From Rhizoctonia solani (taxonomy: Eukaryota; Basidiomycota; Agaricomycetes; Cantharellales; Ceratobasidiaceae), in assembly GCF_016906535.1 (NCBI RefSeq), contig NC_057373.1, positions 3,658,001 through 3,722,000 of the forward strand: a stretch of 64,000 bases of DNA. Direction: 5' to 3'. Positions 52,027 to 61,816 of the stretch are shown here, one piece after another. The notes under the pieces were generated by a model. The model was not told the DNA's origin, made no database searches, and saw only the letters and a program-made list of their open reading frames with translations. A program made the translations under genes and the position numbers. How positions within the stretch are numbered: position 1 is the first letter of the stretch; each line of letters begins with the position of its first letter.

Positions 52027-55000
52027 GCACCAGGTACAACTTGCAGTTTTGGTCAATGACCACCCCCATTCCATTCCCTTCCTTGTGTGTCCCATAGGAA
52101 ACACCCCTGCTATTTTAGGCATGACCTGGCTCACTCAGGAATCACCCCTCATTGACTGGTCCCTAGGTACCATTACTTTTCCTGACCAAATACAAATTGC
52201 ATCAGAAGAAGAGGCCAACCCAGACCCCCTGGCCAATCTTCCTACTCAATACCATGAATTTGCAAAAGTATTTGGCAAAGAAGAATTCAAGGTCCTCCCT
52301 CCACATAGGGAGTATGATATCTCCATAGACCTTATTCCGGATGCCAAACTTATGCCAGGGCCAATTTACGGCATGACCAATGCAGAATCCAAGGCACTAA
52401 AGCAACATATTGATGAAGAACTAGCAACGGGCAAGATCCGCCCCAGTACTTCCTCAGCAGGTGCTCCAGTTATGTTTGTTAAAAAGGCAGATGGTTCCTT
52501 ACAACTGGTTGTGGATTACTGGAAGTTGAATGACGTAACACATAAGAATGTTTACCTGTTGCCAAGACAAGACAACTTAATGGCTAAACTTAGGCATGTG
52601 AAGTTGTTCACAAAGCTAGATTTACGCTGGGGTTACAACAACATCAGAATCAAGGAAGGAGATGAATGGAAGACGGCATTCAGGACCAAATATGGGCTAT
52701 TTGAATACCTGGTAATGCCATTTGGCCTCACCAATGCCCTGGCTGCCTTCCAACATTTCATGAATGACTTGTTTAGGGACCTCATTGATGTTACCATGGT
52801 CATCTACTTGGACAACATACTGATCTTCTTGGAAGACCCCAAGGATCACCCTACTCATGTCAGGGAAGTTCTATCACGGTTGATGAAGAACCAGCTGTTT
52901 TGCAAGCTCTCCAAATGTCACTTCCACGTCACTACAGTCAATTACCTTGGCATTGTCATATCACCTGCAGGCTTCTCAATGGATTAAAAGAAGATTGAGG
53001 CAGTCACTTTGTGGCCCCAACCCAAGACAGTCAAACAGGTCCAGGCCTTCTTAGGCTTTGTCAACTACCTTTGGCGGTTCATCCCAAACTTCAGCTCCAT
53101 GGCACGTCCCCTCCACAATCTTACCAAAAAGGAAACCCCCTGGTCATGGGGTGAATTGGAAGAAATGGCGTTCCATGAATTGAAAACTCTGGTTACCAGA
53201 TCCCTGGTCCTGATCCATTCCAACCCTACGCTTCCTTATTACCTTGAAACAGACGCATCAGGGGTAGCAATGGGAGCTATACTCAGCCAACAAGGGCCAG
53301 ACAACTGGTTACACCCAATTGCCTACATGTCAAAATCATTCTCAGGAGCGGAAGCAAACTACAACACCCACAACAAGGAGCTTCTGGCTATCATCAAGGC
53401 ATTGGAAGAATGGAGAATCTTCTTGGAGGCAATGGATAAACCCATACAAGTTTTCACAGACCATTGGAATCTGGAATACTGGATGCAGGCACAAACATTC
53501 AACCGCAGGCACACCCAATGGCGCATATTCTTGAGCAACTTCAACTTTGAGATCCACTATTGCCCAGGAAAGCAGTCAGGGAAACCAGATGCGTTGTCCA
53601 GGAGATCAGATTACCTTGACAGCCCCCAGGAACCAGAAATAATGTTACCTGCTGAAGTATTTGCCAACACATTGGAAGAGGAACTGGAGATTGTCACAGA
53701 AATCCAGAGCAAGCTAAAAGAGGACCCCTCCCTTGAACCTATTATCCAGTTCCTGACAGAAGACGCGGACAATGCACCTCCCTCTATCCAAAAAGCCTAT
53801 CAAGACTATGACTGGGAGGAAGATCTCCTGTGGTATTGCGGAAAACTAGTTGTCCCAGACTTGGAACCCCTCAAGGAATGATTATTGAGGGAATTCCACA
53901 ACTCCCCATTGGCAGGGCATCCAGGTCAACAAAGGACGCTTGAACTTGTCAGCAGGAATTATTGGTGGCCTGGAATAAAATCCTCTGCTAAAGAATGGGT
54001 TGAATGCTGCCCAATATGCCAAGCCAACCAACAAGCCAATGCACCGGTCATTGCCCTTAAACCCCTAGAAGTCCCACCATTCCCTTTCCACACAATCTTG
54101 TATGACTTCATCACAGGGTTCCCCAAGTCCCAGGGACACAATGCTATCTTAGTGGTGATTGATTTGTTTTCCAAGTTTGGCCACTTCATCCCCACTTCCA
54201 AGAAAATCTCCGCAAAAGGCCTTGCTGATCTGTTCATCACCCACATCTGGAAACTCCATGGGTTACCTGTCAAAATGGTCTCTGATTGAGGAACAACCTT
54301 CACAGGAAAGTTCCTGAGGGCACTGTACCAATGGCTTGGAGTCAAACCAGCGTTCTCCTTGGCCTATCACCCAGAATCAGACGGACAAACGGAAAGAGTC
54401 AACCAGTTCATCAAATTCTACCTGCGCTCCTACATTGCAGCCAGCCACTTTGATTGGGCTGCCTGGTTACCATTGGCAGAGTACGCATACAATAATGCCA
54501 AGCATGCAGCAACTGGAAGAACACCCTTTGAACTTGTTTATGGACAGAATCCAGTAATGAACCCATCAAATGTTCCAGCCAATGTCCCAGAAGCAGATGC
54601 AGTAGCAGACACATTAGCTTGGGAATGGAAGGAAGCTGAATCAGCCCTTAGGATGAGCAAGGAAAGAATGACCAGGAATCAGGGAATAGTACCAGAATAC
54701 TTGGTAGGCAAGAAGGTTTGGCTAGATGGGAAGAACGTAGAACTCAGGACCAACTCCAACAAACTGGATCCTAAACAACTAGGCCCCTTCAAAATCACAG
54801 AAAGAATATCCAGCCACACCTACCGTCTCAAACTGCCAGAATCCTTGAAGATCCATGATGTATTCTATGTAGGACTGCTATCCAAAACCTACAAATCCTC
54901 AAGTCAACCGTTCCCAGAACAACCCCCTCCCAAAACAATAGAAGGGGAAGAGGAATACAAGGTCAAACAAATCATTGATTCTAAGCAACAACGGGGAAAG

Positions 55001-55147
55001 TGGTTTTATCTGATAAAATGGAAGGGGTATGGCCCAGAAGACAATTCCTGGGAGCCAGAAGAACTGTTGGAACACAGCCAGGAAGAGGTCAAGCGCTTCA
55101 ACCAAGCCAGACTCAGAAAGGCTTGTGACGCTGCCAAGAGCCTTTAA
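52027..55147 (+). pseudogene. pol: Pol of element F, second part: protease end to chromodomain
   Basis: It continues the frame cut at 40017. RT: YLDN at 52805-52816. RNase H: ETDASGVAMGA near 53245. The integrase zinc finger (HNSPLAGHPGQ, CCPICQAN), D-D-E core and chromodomain (FYLIKWKGYG, NSWEPEELLEH) are present. Stops are TAA 52985 (element II has Gln), TGA 53879 and TGA 54287 (element II has Arg in VSDRGTTF). It ends at TAA 55145-55147, followed by a G-rich polypurine tract and the 3' LTR. Confidence 0.93.
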
Positions 55148-55158
55148 GGGGGGGGCAA

Positions 55159-55718
55159 TGTCATAACCTCCTAAACCATACCATTGGATTTGCCCAATTT
55201 TTCTATTAATTTTAGTATTTTTTACGGACTCTTTATCTTATGTTTTTCGATCACGTGATCTCGGCGCTTATTATGCCGAGATGCCGCGCCAAGATGCCGT
55301 GCCAAGGGCGCTTAGGAGAAATCCACGCTTCTGCGCAGCCTGCAGCACACTTCTCATTTCACATGTAGTCTTCTATTCACACACGCACAGACCACACGTA
55401 CTTAGAAGTTTTGTCTATATATACAGCAGGGAAATTGCTTGGGGACCCCAAGTTGATTTTACCTTGTCTCATACTCATTGAGGAGGACCATCCAGCCAGC
55501 TAAGTAGCTGGCCCCTATTAGTTCTCAGACAATAACCCCCACTTAACTCATCACACCTCCCAGGCCTCTGGCCCCTTTGTCAGTAGTTAGTAGTAAGCTG
55601 CCTTACGCAGCAAGTAGTATAGCCTAGATAGAAGTAGATACATAGTCTTGCTTGTAGTAGTACGGCCACAAGCGCCCACACCCACTAGCGTGTACCCACC
55701 TTACAGTGGTGTACAACA
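55159..55718 (+). repeat. 3' LTR of element F (B family)
   Basis: 560 bp, roughly a dozen differences from 27622-28181, TCACGTGA at 55251-55258, followed by TSD acctg. Confidence 0.95.
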
Positions 55719-55723
55719 ACCTG

Positions 55724-55907
55724 GGTTAATGGTAAGCCACTTGTGACTACATGCACACCCAATGGTTACCTTCAAGTAAATGGCAGGCGTTTCTGCTACA
55801 TCTTCAATGGTGCCAAAGGATGTTCCACCCCTAGATGCCTCCATGGTCCCCACATCTGATCTCTCTGTGGCCTCAACAGCCATAATGCACAAGACTGCTC
55901 AGATTGA
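55724..55907 (+). pseudogene. YR element ORF1, C-terminal part
   Basis: It is in frame with 27621 once F and one acctg copy are ignored. It holds Cys-rich segments (FCYIFNGAKGCSTPRC) and ends with a zinc-knuckle-like pattern x2-C-x4-H-x4-C (SLCGLNSHNAQDC), whose expected first Cys codon is the TGA at 55857-55859. The frame closes at TGA 55905-55907 and overlaps the start of ORF2. Confidence 0.6.
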
Positions 55908-57543
55908 CCCTCAAAAAATTGTCACACCCCTCATCCCTGCAGCTTGGCACTCTTGCCTGGAAAACCTCAAGCTCCTCCACATGTTTAGCAATGTCCCAGT
56001 TGGCTTAACCCAAGGCTTCCAACTTGGTGCCTCATGGGCCCTTTCCTCTACCTCAACCCTGCCTAATCACAAATCTGCTCATGATTCTCCTTCTATCATT
56101 GACTCCCATACTTCTAAAGAGCTGGTGCTTGGTTGCTACTCTGACCCTTTCCTGCATACATCCTTATTCAACTTAATTGGTCATTTCTGTTCTGCCCTGC
56201 TAGGGCTTGTATCTAAACCTTCCTCACCAGGGGAATTCAGAATGGTACAGGATTTTTCTTTCTCCCACTCTGAGGGTCAGAACAACCCAGTCAACAGTGA
56301 GATCAATGTGGAGGAGTTCCCATGCATATGGGGATTATTTGATAATGTGGTACAGGCCCTTTTAGACCTCCCAGAGGGCTCATCAGCTGCAACATTTGAT
56401 GTGGACACGGCATACCAGTGCATACCCATTCACCCAGACAACCAACCAAGTACCATTGTGTCATGGCACAACCAGCTCTACATTGATCATTGTGCTCCTT
56501 TTGGGGCTGCTAGCTCCAATGGCTTGTTTGCACAGTGCAGCAATGTAATGCTCATGATTCTCAAGGCTTCCTTGGGATGCTGCATTGTTAAGTGGGTGGA
56601 TGATTATGTCATCATCAGGCCCCCCCATGATCTCCCTGGGGGCAACACAGTTGAGCAGGACATATACAATGTAGCCTTGCTGCTTGGATGGCCATGGAAA
56701 TCCACCAAAACCAAACCATTTGCATCATCATTTATTTTTCTTGGTTCCAAGTGGTTGATTCCTGCCCAGGAGGTCTCAATTCTGCCCAAGAAACAACATA
56801 GGTTTCTCAATAAGATAGCAGTATGGCTCAATGCAGACAGGGTGTTGTTGAAAAGTACACAGCAACTTATTGGCTCCCTTGTCCACTGCACAAATGTAGT
56901 TTGCAATGGCAGGGAATGGCTTGCTGGTCTGATCCACTTTAGCACTACCTTTCCTCACGCTCACTGTTTTTGTTTTATTGTATGCGCTAAGCCAGCTCTG
57001 GCAACCCAGGACACATTGTGGTGGCAAGCCAAGCTGTCTGCCAATGTATGCTGCTGCACTATCTCCCCACCTCCCCTGGCATACCCTCACAAATTCTTTA
57101 TGGACGTGTCCATGTCTTTTGGTATTGCAACCAGTGTTGACAACCATTGGGCAGCCTGGCAACTAATGCAGGGTTGGAGATCCAACAGTTGCAATATTGG
57201 TTGGGCCAAAATATTGGCCCTTGAAATGACACTGGAATCAGCAATTGCCTACAGTATTTGCAATTTACTGCTACACTTCTGCTTGGACAACCAGGACATC
57301 ATTTTTGCCATGGCTGCCAGTAGATTGCATAATCTGGAGCAGAACAATGCAATTAAATGTATTTTTGCTTGCTCAGCCCAATTTGGCCTCCATATCAACA
57401 CATCTCACATTGCTTCAGATGAAAACCCAGCTGATCCACTGTCATGTGGTGTACCCATCCACACTATGCCCCATTGCTTGTGGTCCACGCCAATTCCAGC
57501 CCATCTAGCTGCACTCCTGGCCTTCACACTGCTCTCACTGTAG
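55780..57543 (+). CDS. YR element ORF2: reverse transcriptase and RNase H
   Basis: 587 open codons. The frame's first codon (ATG-like start at 55780) overlaps the end of ORF1. RT landmarks: VSKPSSPGEFRMVQDFS near 205, motif A in AATFDVDTAYQCIPIHPD near 275, and the active site WVDDYVII near 335, typical of DIRS-type rather than Gypsy RTs. RNase H-like region: FFMDVS near 447, LALEMTLESA near 487, and DENPADPLSCG near 560. There is no protease or integrase. The frame is uninterrupted, unlike ORF1 and ORF3. The enzyme would make cDNA that the recombinase of ORF3 inserts. Confidence 0.88.
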   Translation: MAGVSATSSMVPKDVPPLDASMVPTSDLSVASTAIMHKTAQIDPQKIVTPLIPAAWHSCLENLKLLHMFSNVPVGLTQGFQLGASWALSSTSTLPNHKSAHDSPSIIDSHTSKELVLGCYSDPFLHTSLFNLIGHFCSALLGLVSKPSSPGEFRMVQDFSFSHSEGQNNPVNSEINVEEFPCIWGLFDNVVQALLDLPEGSSAATFDVDTAYQCIPIHPDNQPSTIVSWHNQLYIDHCAPFGAASSNGLFAQCSNVMLMILKASLGCCIVKWVDDYVIIRPPHDLPGGNTVEQDIYNVALLLGWPWKSTKTKPFASSFIFLGSKWLIPAQEVSILPKKQHRFLNKIAVWLNADRVLLKSTQQLIGSLVHCTNVVCNGREWLAGLIHFSTTFPHAHCFCFIVCAKPALATQDTLWWQAKLSANVCCCTISPPPLAYPHKFFMDVSMSFGIATSVDNHWAAWQLMQGWRSNSCNIGWAKILALEMTLESAIAYSICNLLLHFCLDNQDIIFAMAASRLHNLEQNNAIKCIFACSAQFGLHINTSHIASDENPADPLSCGVPIHTMPHCLWSTPIPAHLAALLAFTLLSL

Positions 57544-57728
57544 CCCTGTACGTGTTTGTCTTTTGCTGCTATCCCACAGTGACTTGTTTTCTTCTTCCCA
57601 TGTTGTGGGCCTGCACCTTTGTCTTTTGCACACCTAATTACCTCCCCTTGCTCACAGTTGTACTGCCCATTGCATTTCCCTGTATATTACACATCACCTG
57701 GCCATCCACATATATCACATGATGTCAC
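57544..57728 (+). other. Spacer between ORF2 and the recombinase frame
   Basis: T-rich, no conserved domain visible. Confidence 0.4.
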
Positions 57729-59297
57729 ATGCCCCCTCATTCAACTACTGCCATGGTTTGTCTCAACTCTGTTGCTTGCACTCAATCAGCTCTTTGTCTA
57801 AGATTGTTATATCCCAATGCCCACGCATTGCCCTTGCACAGAGATCCCCACGGCAAGGGCCCTTCTGCCGGTTTGTCTGACTTTCAACTGTTACTGGCCA
57901 CACCCTCCACAGTGAACCTATGCTTTGTCCTGTACTCACTCACGCCAAACCTGTCTGGTCTGCAGCACCAATTCTCTTCAACAACCACTGGTCAGCTCAG
58001 AAAAGCCATCAACAATGGGCTTGCTGCTTGTACATAGAAGAACTACAGGGCGTTCATTGGACAACTCAAGTCATTTTGTAGGGACAAGAGAGTTGTGGAG
58101 TCAGACACATTTCCTGCTAGCAAACTGGTCCTCTGCACCTTCATTGGTTCTCTTACCAACAACAAGTCAGGGAGCATGGCAAGTGCCACAGTTGCAGCCC
58201 TAAAAGCCTGGCATTGCTTGCATGGAGCTGTCTGGAATGGGGGATACCTTTTGTTGCATGTCTTGAAGGGGGTCACAAATTTGGCTCCCCAATCTTCCCA
58301 ATGTCCACCTAGACCTCCAATCACAGTTGCAATGCTGCACTCTTTGCAAACCTGTTTAAATTGACAATTGCCTTTTGATGTGGCAGTTTTTGTGGCAGCC
58401 CTGTCTGCCTTCTGGGGTCAATGCTGTTTAGGGGAGCTTTTAGGCTTGGCCCAACTGCAGCATACCCCCTCTACTGCTCCCTTGCATTCCTTGTTTGTGT
58501 TCCCACCCACATTGCAACTGCAGCCACATCCCTACACATCCAACATCTCAATCCAGCTTCCTTGTACCAAGACAAGCCAAGCCATTGGCAAAATCATACA
58601 CCTAGCTAGCCAGCGCAACAGTTTGTCCCCAATTGCAGCCATTGCCGCTCATCTTGGTATCAACTCAGGAATCCCACTGTTGCACCACATATTTGTGTAC
58701 ACATCCAACAATGGTGTTATTTGTTGTCTTACTTGCAAATATTTCTTGGCACAGTGTAACAAGATTTGGACTGCCAGTGGATTCCCTAGTCTCTCTGGGC
58801 ACTCATTTAGAATTGGCAGAACTCACACCTATCTCACTTCCAGTGTCCCTAGCAACATTGTCAAGAAGATGGGTTGTTGGTCCTTGGACACTTTCCTAAA
58901 ATACTGGCAAAACGTCAACTTGTTAATTGAGCTGCATGCTAAGGACATAACAGCGCCCACACATTCATCCCATATTCTCCCCCCCTCCCAGCCACAGCCC
59001 CAGGACATTGTTGCCACACATAAGCCAATTTGTTTTATGCAGTGCCTTCAAACATGCATGGGGTGCCACGCTTGCCTGCCTGCATGTGTGTGTTTGCAGT
59101 TGCACCCTTTGCCACCTGCTTGCTTTGTCCTTGTTTCTCACCCTTCACTCTGTTCTTGTCCTCTTGCTCCTGCTCTCTGGTGGAGCTTGCTTGGTGGCGC
59201 AGCCCCAGTGGCTCCTTGGTGCGGTGTTCTGCCTCTCCAGCCCCCATCTTGCTTTGCCCACCAGTCCTGGTCATTCTGTTTCTTCTCACTATCCTAG
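57729..59297 (+). pseudogene. YR element ORF3: tyrosine recombinase, degenerate
   Basis: One frame with stops TAG 58035-58037 and TGA 58362-58364. The N-terminal part (residues after 58038, FIGQLKSFCRDKRV, TVAALKAWHCLHGAVWN) resembles the core-binding domain. In the catalytic domain the H-x2-R motif is GHSFRIGRTHTYL (near 58800) and the nucleophile Tyr lies in TFLKYWQNV (near 58900). At the position expected for the first catalytic Arg, the sequence reads FWGQCCLGELL with TGT at 58425-58427, so this Arg seems replaced by Cys. The recombinase would splice a circular cDNA into the genome, but this copy should be dead. Confidence 0.8.
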
Positions 59298-59607
59298 TGC
59301 TTTCTTCCTCCCCCAATTTGCTGTGCCAGCCCAAGGCCAAGTGTGTCTTTTGTCATTCCCTTCCAGTATAGATTTTCACATATATACATATAGGTTTTCT
59401 TGTATCCCAGGTGCAATACCACTGAGTGAGTGTGTGAAATTAGTACAGTGCAGACATCCCAATCCCTGCTTGTTGTATTGGGCATACATACATACAATTG
59501 ACTGTGCTTGCTGAAATATATTAGTTACTGGCAGAGTCCAAACTGTTGAAATTGCAATGGTTCCTCAATTATTTTCTTATATTCTCTGTCTTTCTTGTAT
59601 CCCTCTG

Positions 59608-60069
59608 TGTCATGAGCCTCACCTCCTGACATGTGTATTGGCTTGTTTGCTCTGTAGCCTCCTGCCAGCATGTATTCAGAGAGTCCACCTTCTGCTTGAT
59701 CTGTATCCATCTGATTTGTTTGCATGTTTCCTTTCTTCCTTGTTTGTGTGCTTCCCTCTTCTCTTTCTGTTCCTTCCACTTAGTCCAGACTTACTCTGTT
59801 CCAAATGCTTCTATCTTACTTATCTTGCTGTGTACCAGCCTGGTTTACTGTATAGAGCTTCTTAACCATGTCCTCTACCTCCCTCTCAGTTGTACAGCCT
59901 GGATGCTGCCTCTTCTCATGTATTTACCCCTTTTTCTATTTTGTTATAAAAGACAACTGTGAATTGTGTAGGAAACCCCAAGAACAATTCACCTTGTCAA
60001 TTCCATTGCTCCTTACTGTGTGAATCCTCACTTTCTTCACAGTCCACTGATTTTCTCTTGGTTGTTACA
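59608..60069 (+). repeat. Solo LTR, C family
   Basis: It runs TGTCATGAGCC to GGTTGTTACA. The flanks ctctg and ctcta differ at one base, probably a decayed TSD. TATAAAAG lies near 59945. Confidence 0.88.
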
Positions 60070-60492
60070 CTCTACTATTGAGCTCACTATATCTATGTTG
60101 CCCACTAGCTGTGTTATATGTCTGTGGTCTGATATGTCCATTGGGTATACTTGTCTCCTGTAGTATTCCTGCCCTCCAGCTCAACACTTGCTGGTGAGCT
60201 GATTGATCTGTTGACGTGTGTTTCACTTGTGGCTTCTATGGACCCCTTTGTGAGTTCATCCAATTCTTCTCTCCAATCAAGGTCCCAAATTGCTTTGTTA
60301 TTAGTACTTCTTCTTTTCAGGGCCCATGTCCCAATACTCCTGTAATTGCTCCTTCCTTGGATCTCTGGGTTGTATTGCTTTGGCACTACACAATGACAAT
60401 TTGGGTTTTGTCACCCTTCCAAGGTGACTTGGCTCTTGGCTGCCACTTTTGCTGCTGTGCCAGTGATCATGGGTTGTGTGATTTGTCCAATG

Positions 60493-60906
60493 TGTCATAA
60501 CCCATGCCTTTGCTGGCATGTCTCCTGACCAAGCTACCTACTAATAGGATATTCCACAGTCTTTAGAAGACCACATATACTCACATATATGCAGTCAGAA
60601 CTGTCATTACTCTAAGGGCTCACAACTTAGAGACTGACAGTCCACCAGGTCACATGACCTCCCCCCCTCCAGTCCTTTGTCAAATACTATACTAAACTAC
60701 TATGGATTTGAGGTGGGGGGGGGATGACATAATCTCTTCTATAATAATATCTTGTTCAGACCTGGCCTGCAGCAAGGGGGGTGGGGGGAGTGCAACATCC
60801 CCCAGCAACTTATATTATTAATATATCACTGTGCATCATATATACTCTATATATCTTTGACAGTGGATATCTATGGTCATAACCCTTCCACATATGGGTT
60901 ATGACA
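60493..60906 (+). repeat. Solo LTR, R1 family (U3 type a)
   Basis: It runs TGTCATAACC to GGGTTATGACA with perfect TSD caatg (60488-60492 and 60907-60911). Its U3 matches the 3' LTR of J. TCACATGA is at 60650-60657. Confidence 0.92.
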
Positions 60907-61324
60907 CAATGGGTGGATGCATGCCCCTTATCTTATTGCTTTTCTTTGTGTCCACCATGTATTTGCTCTCTGCCCATTCTGTTCCTATTTTGTCTTTGCT
61001 GTACGTCCTTGAGAGGGCATTGCCCAGCATGTTCTGGGTCCCTTCTATGTATCTGATTGTAAAGTCAAACTCATGTATTCTTTCTAACCATCTCACTTGT
61101 TGTGCATGTATCTTCTTCTGGGATAGTAAAACTCTGGTGCCTTGTGATTGATGAATACCTCAAAATTCATGCTGTACAGTAGTGGTTGGAACTTGTCCAA
61201 CAATACCACTATGGCCAGGGCCTCTTGTTCTGTCACTGTATAATTCTGTTGCACTGCTGTGAACTTAGCCAACCAAAAGGCTGCTACAGCAGCAGTCTGC
61301 CATTCCTTCCCTTGGCTCACCAGT

Positions 61325-61774
61325 TGTCACAACCAAGAATGAAATGACTGCTGTGAGATAATGAGACAATTCACACAGATGAGAGAGTGGGAAATTGACA
61401 AGGTGAATTGTTCTTGGGGTTTCCAAGCCAATTCACAGTCTTCTTTTATAACAAAAGTGAAAAGGGGTAGATACGAGGAGAAGGGACAGTGTCCGGGCTG
61501 CACAACTTGGAAGCAAGATAGAGAGAGCATATGGCTCAGAAGCTCGACACATTGAACCGGGCTGGTGCGCAGCAAGATAGAAGCACTTAGAGCAGAGTAA
61601 GTCCAGGCTAAGTGCAAGAAGGGAACAAGGAAGAGGGAAGAACATAAATAGGGAAGATAGGAACTATGCACACAGATGAGATGGATACAGATGAGCTCCC
61701 CAGACAAATACATTGGGGGGAGGAAGGGAGTGACAGGCAACACATAATCATGTTAGGAGGTAAGGCTCATGACA
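61325..61774 (-). repeat. 3' LTR of the C element
   Basis: 450 bp. The reverse complement runs TGTCATGAGCC to GGTTGTGACA and matches the C solo LTRs at 16580, 18476 and 59608. Confidence 0.93.
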
Positions 61775-61814
61775 TTGCCCCCCCTCAAAAGCCCTTAGGC
61801 AGTGACAAAGGGCT
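61775..61814 (-). other. Polypurine tract and stem-loop of the C element
   Basis: AGCCCTT (61790-61796) and AAGGGCT (61808-61814) form a perfect 7-bp stem with an 11-nt loop. The complement of 61775-61785 is the purine tract next to the LTR. Confidence 0.6.
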
Positions 61815-61816
61815 GC

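Larger units (their letters stand above)
27622..55718 (+). mobile_element. Element F: B-family Ty3/Gypsy chromovirus hosting G and H
   Basis: 560-bp LTRs at both ends with TSD acctg (27617-27621 and 55719-55723). Without G and H and their TSDs it is about 6.24 kb, as element II is without its solo LTR. The LTRs differ at roughly a dozen sites (about 2%), so it is older than its inserts. Confidence 0.96.
55724..59520 (+). mobile_element. Right segment of the YR (DIRS-like) retroelement
   Basis: It continues 27621 and holds the end of ORF1, the RT/RNase H ORF and the tyrosine recombinase ORF. The absence of integrase and presence of a recombinase place it with tyrosine-recombinase retroelements. 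Terminal repeats were not recognised, and the right end near 59520 is approximate. Confidence 0.85.
59525..61324 (-). pseudogene. Minus-strand Ty3/Gypsy RNase H and linker relic
   Basis: The frame at 61320-60899 reads as an RNase H domain (WLAKFTAVQQNYTVTEQEAL, MNFEVFINHKAPEFYY, WLERIHEFDFTIRYIEGTQN) ending in NALSRTYSKDK. A charged linker continues at 60386-60114 and 59607-59525. The sequence is interrupted by an R1 solo LTR (60493-60906) and a C solo LTR (59608-60069), and cut on the right by the C element at 61325. RT and integrase are missing. The family differs from B, C, E, G and H. Confidence 0.75.

Noticed and set aside
58829..59497. Minus-strand ORFs opposite the YR recombinase
   Set aside because: They are shadows of the coding strand. 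The H-x2-R and Tyr motifs establish the plus-strand frame.
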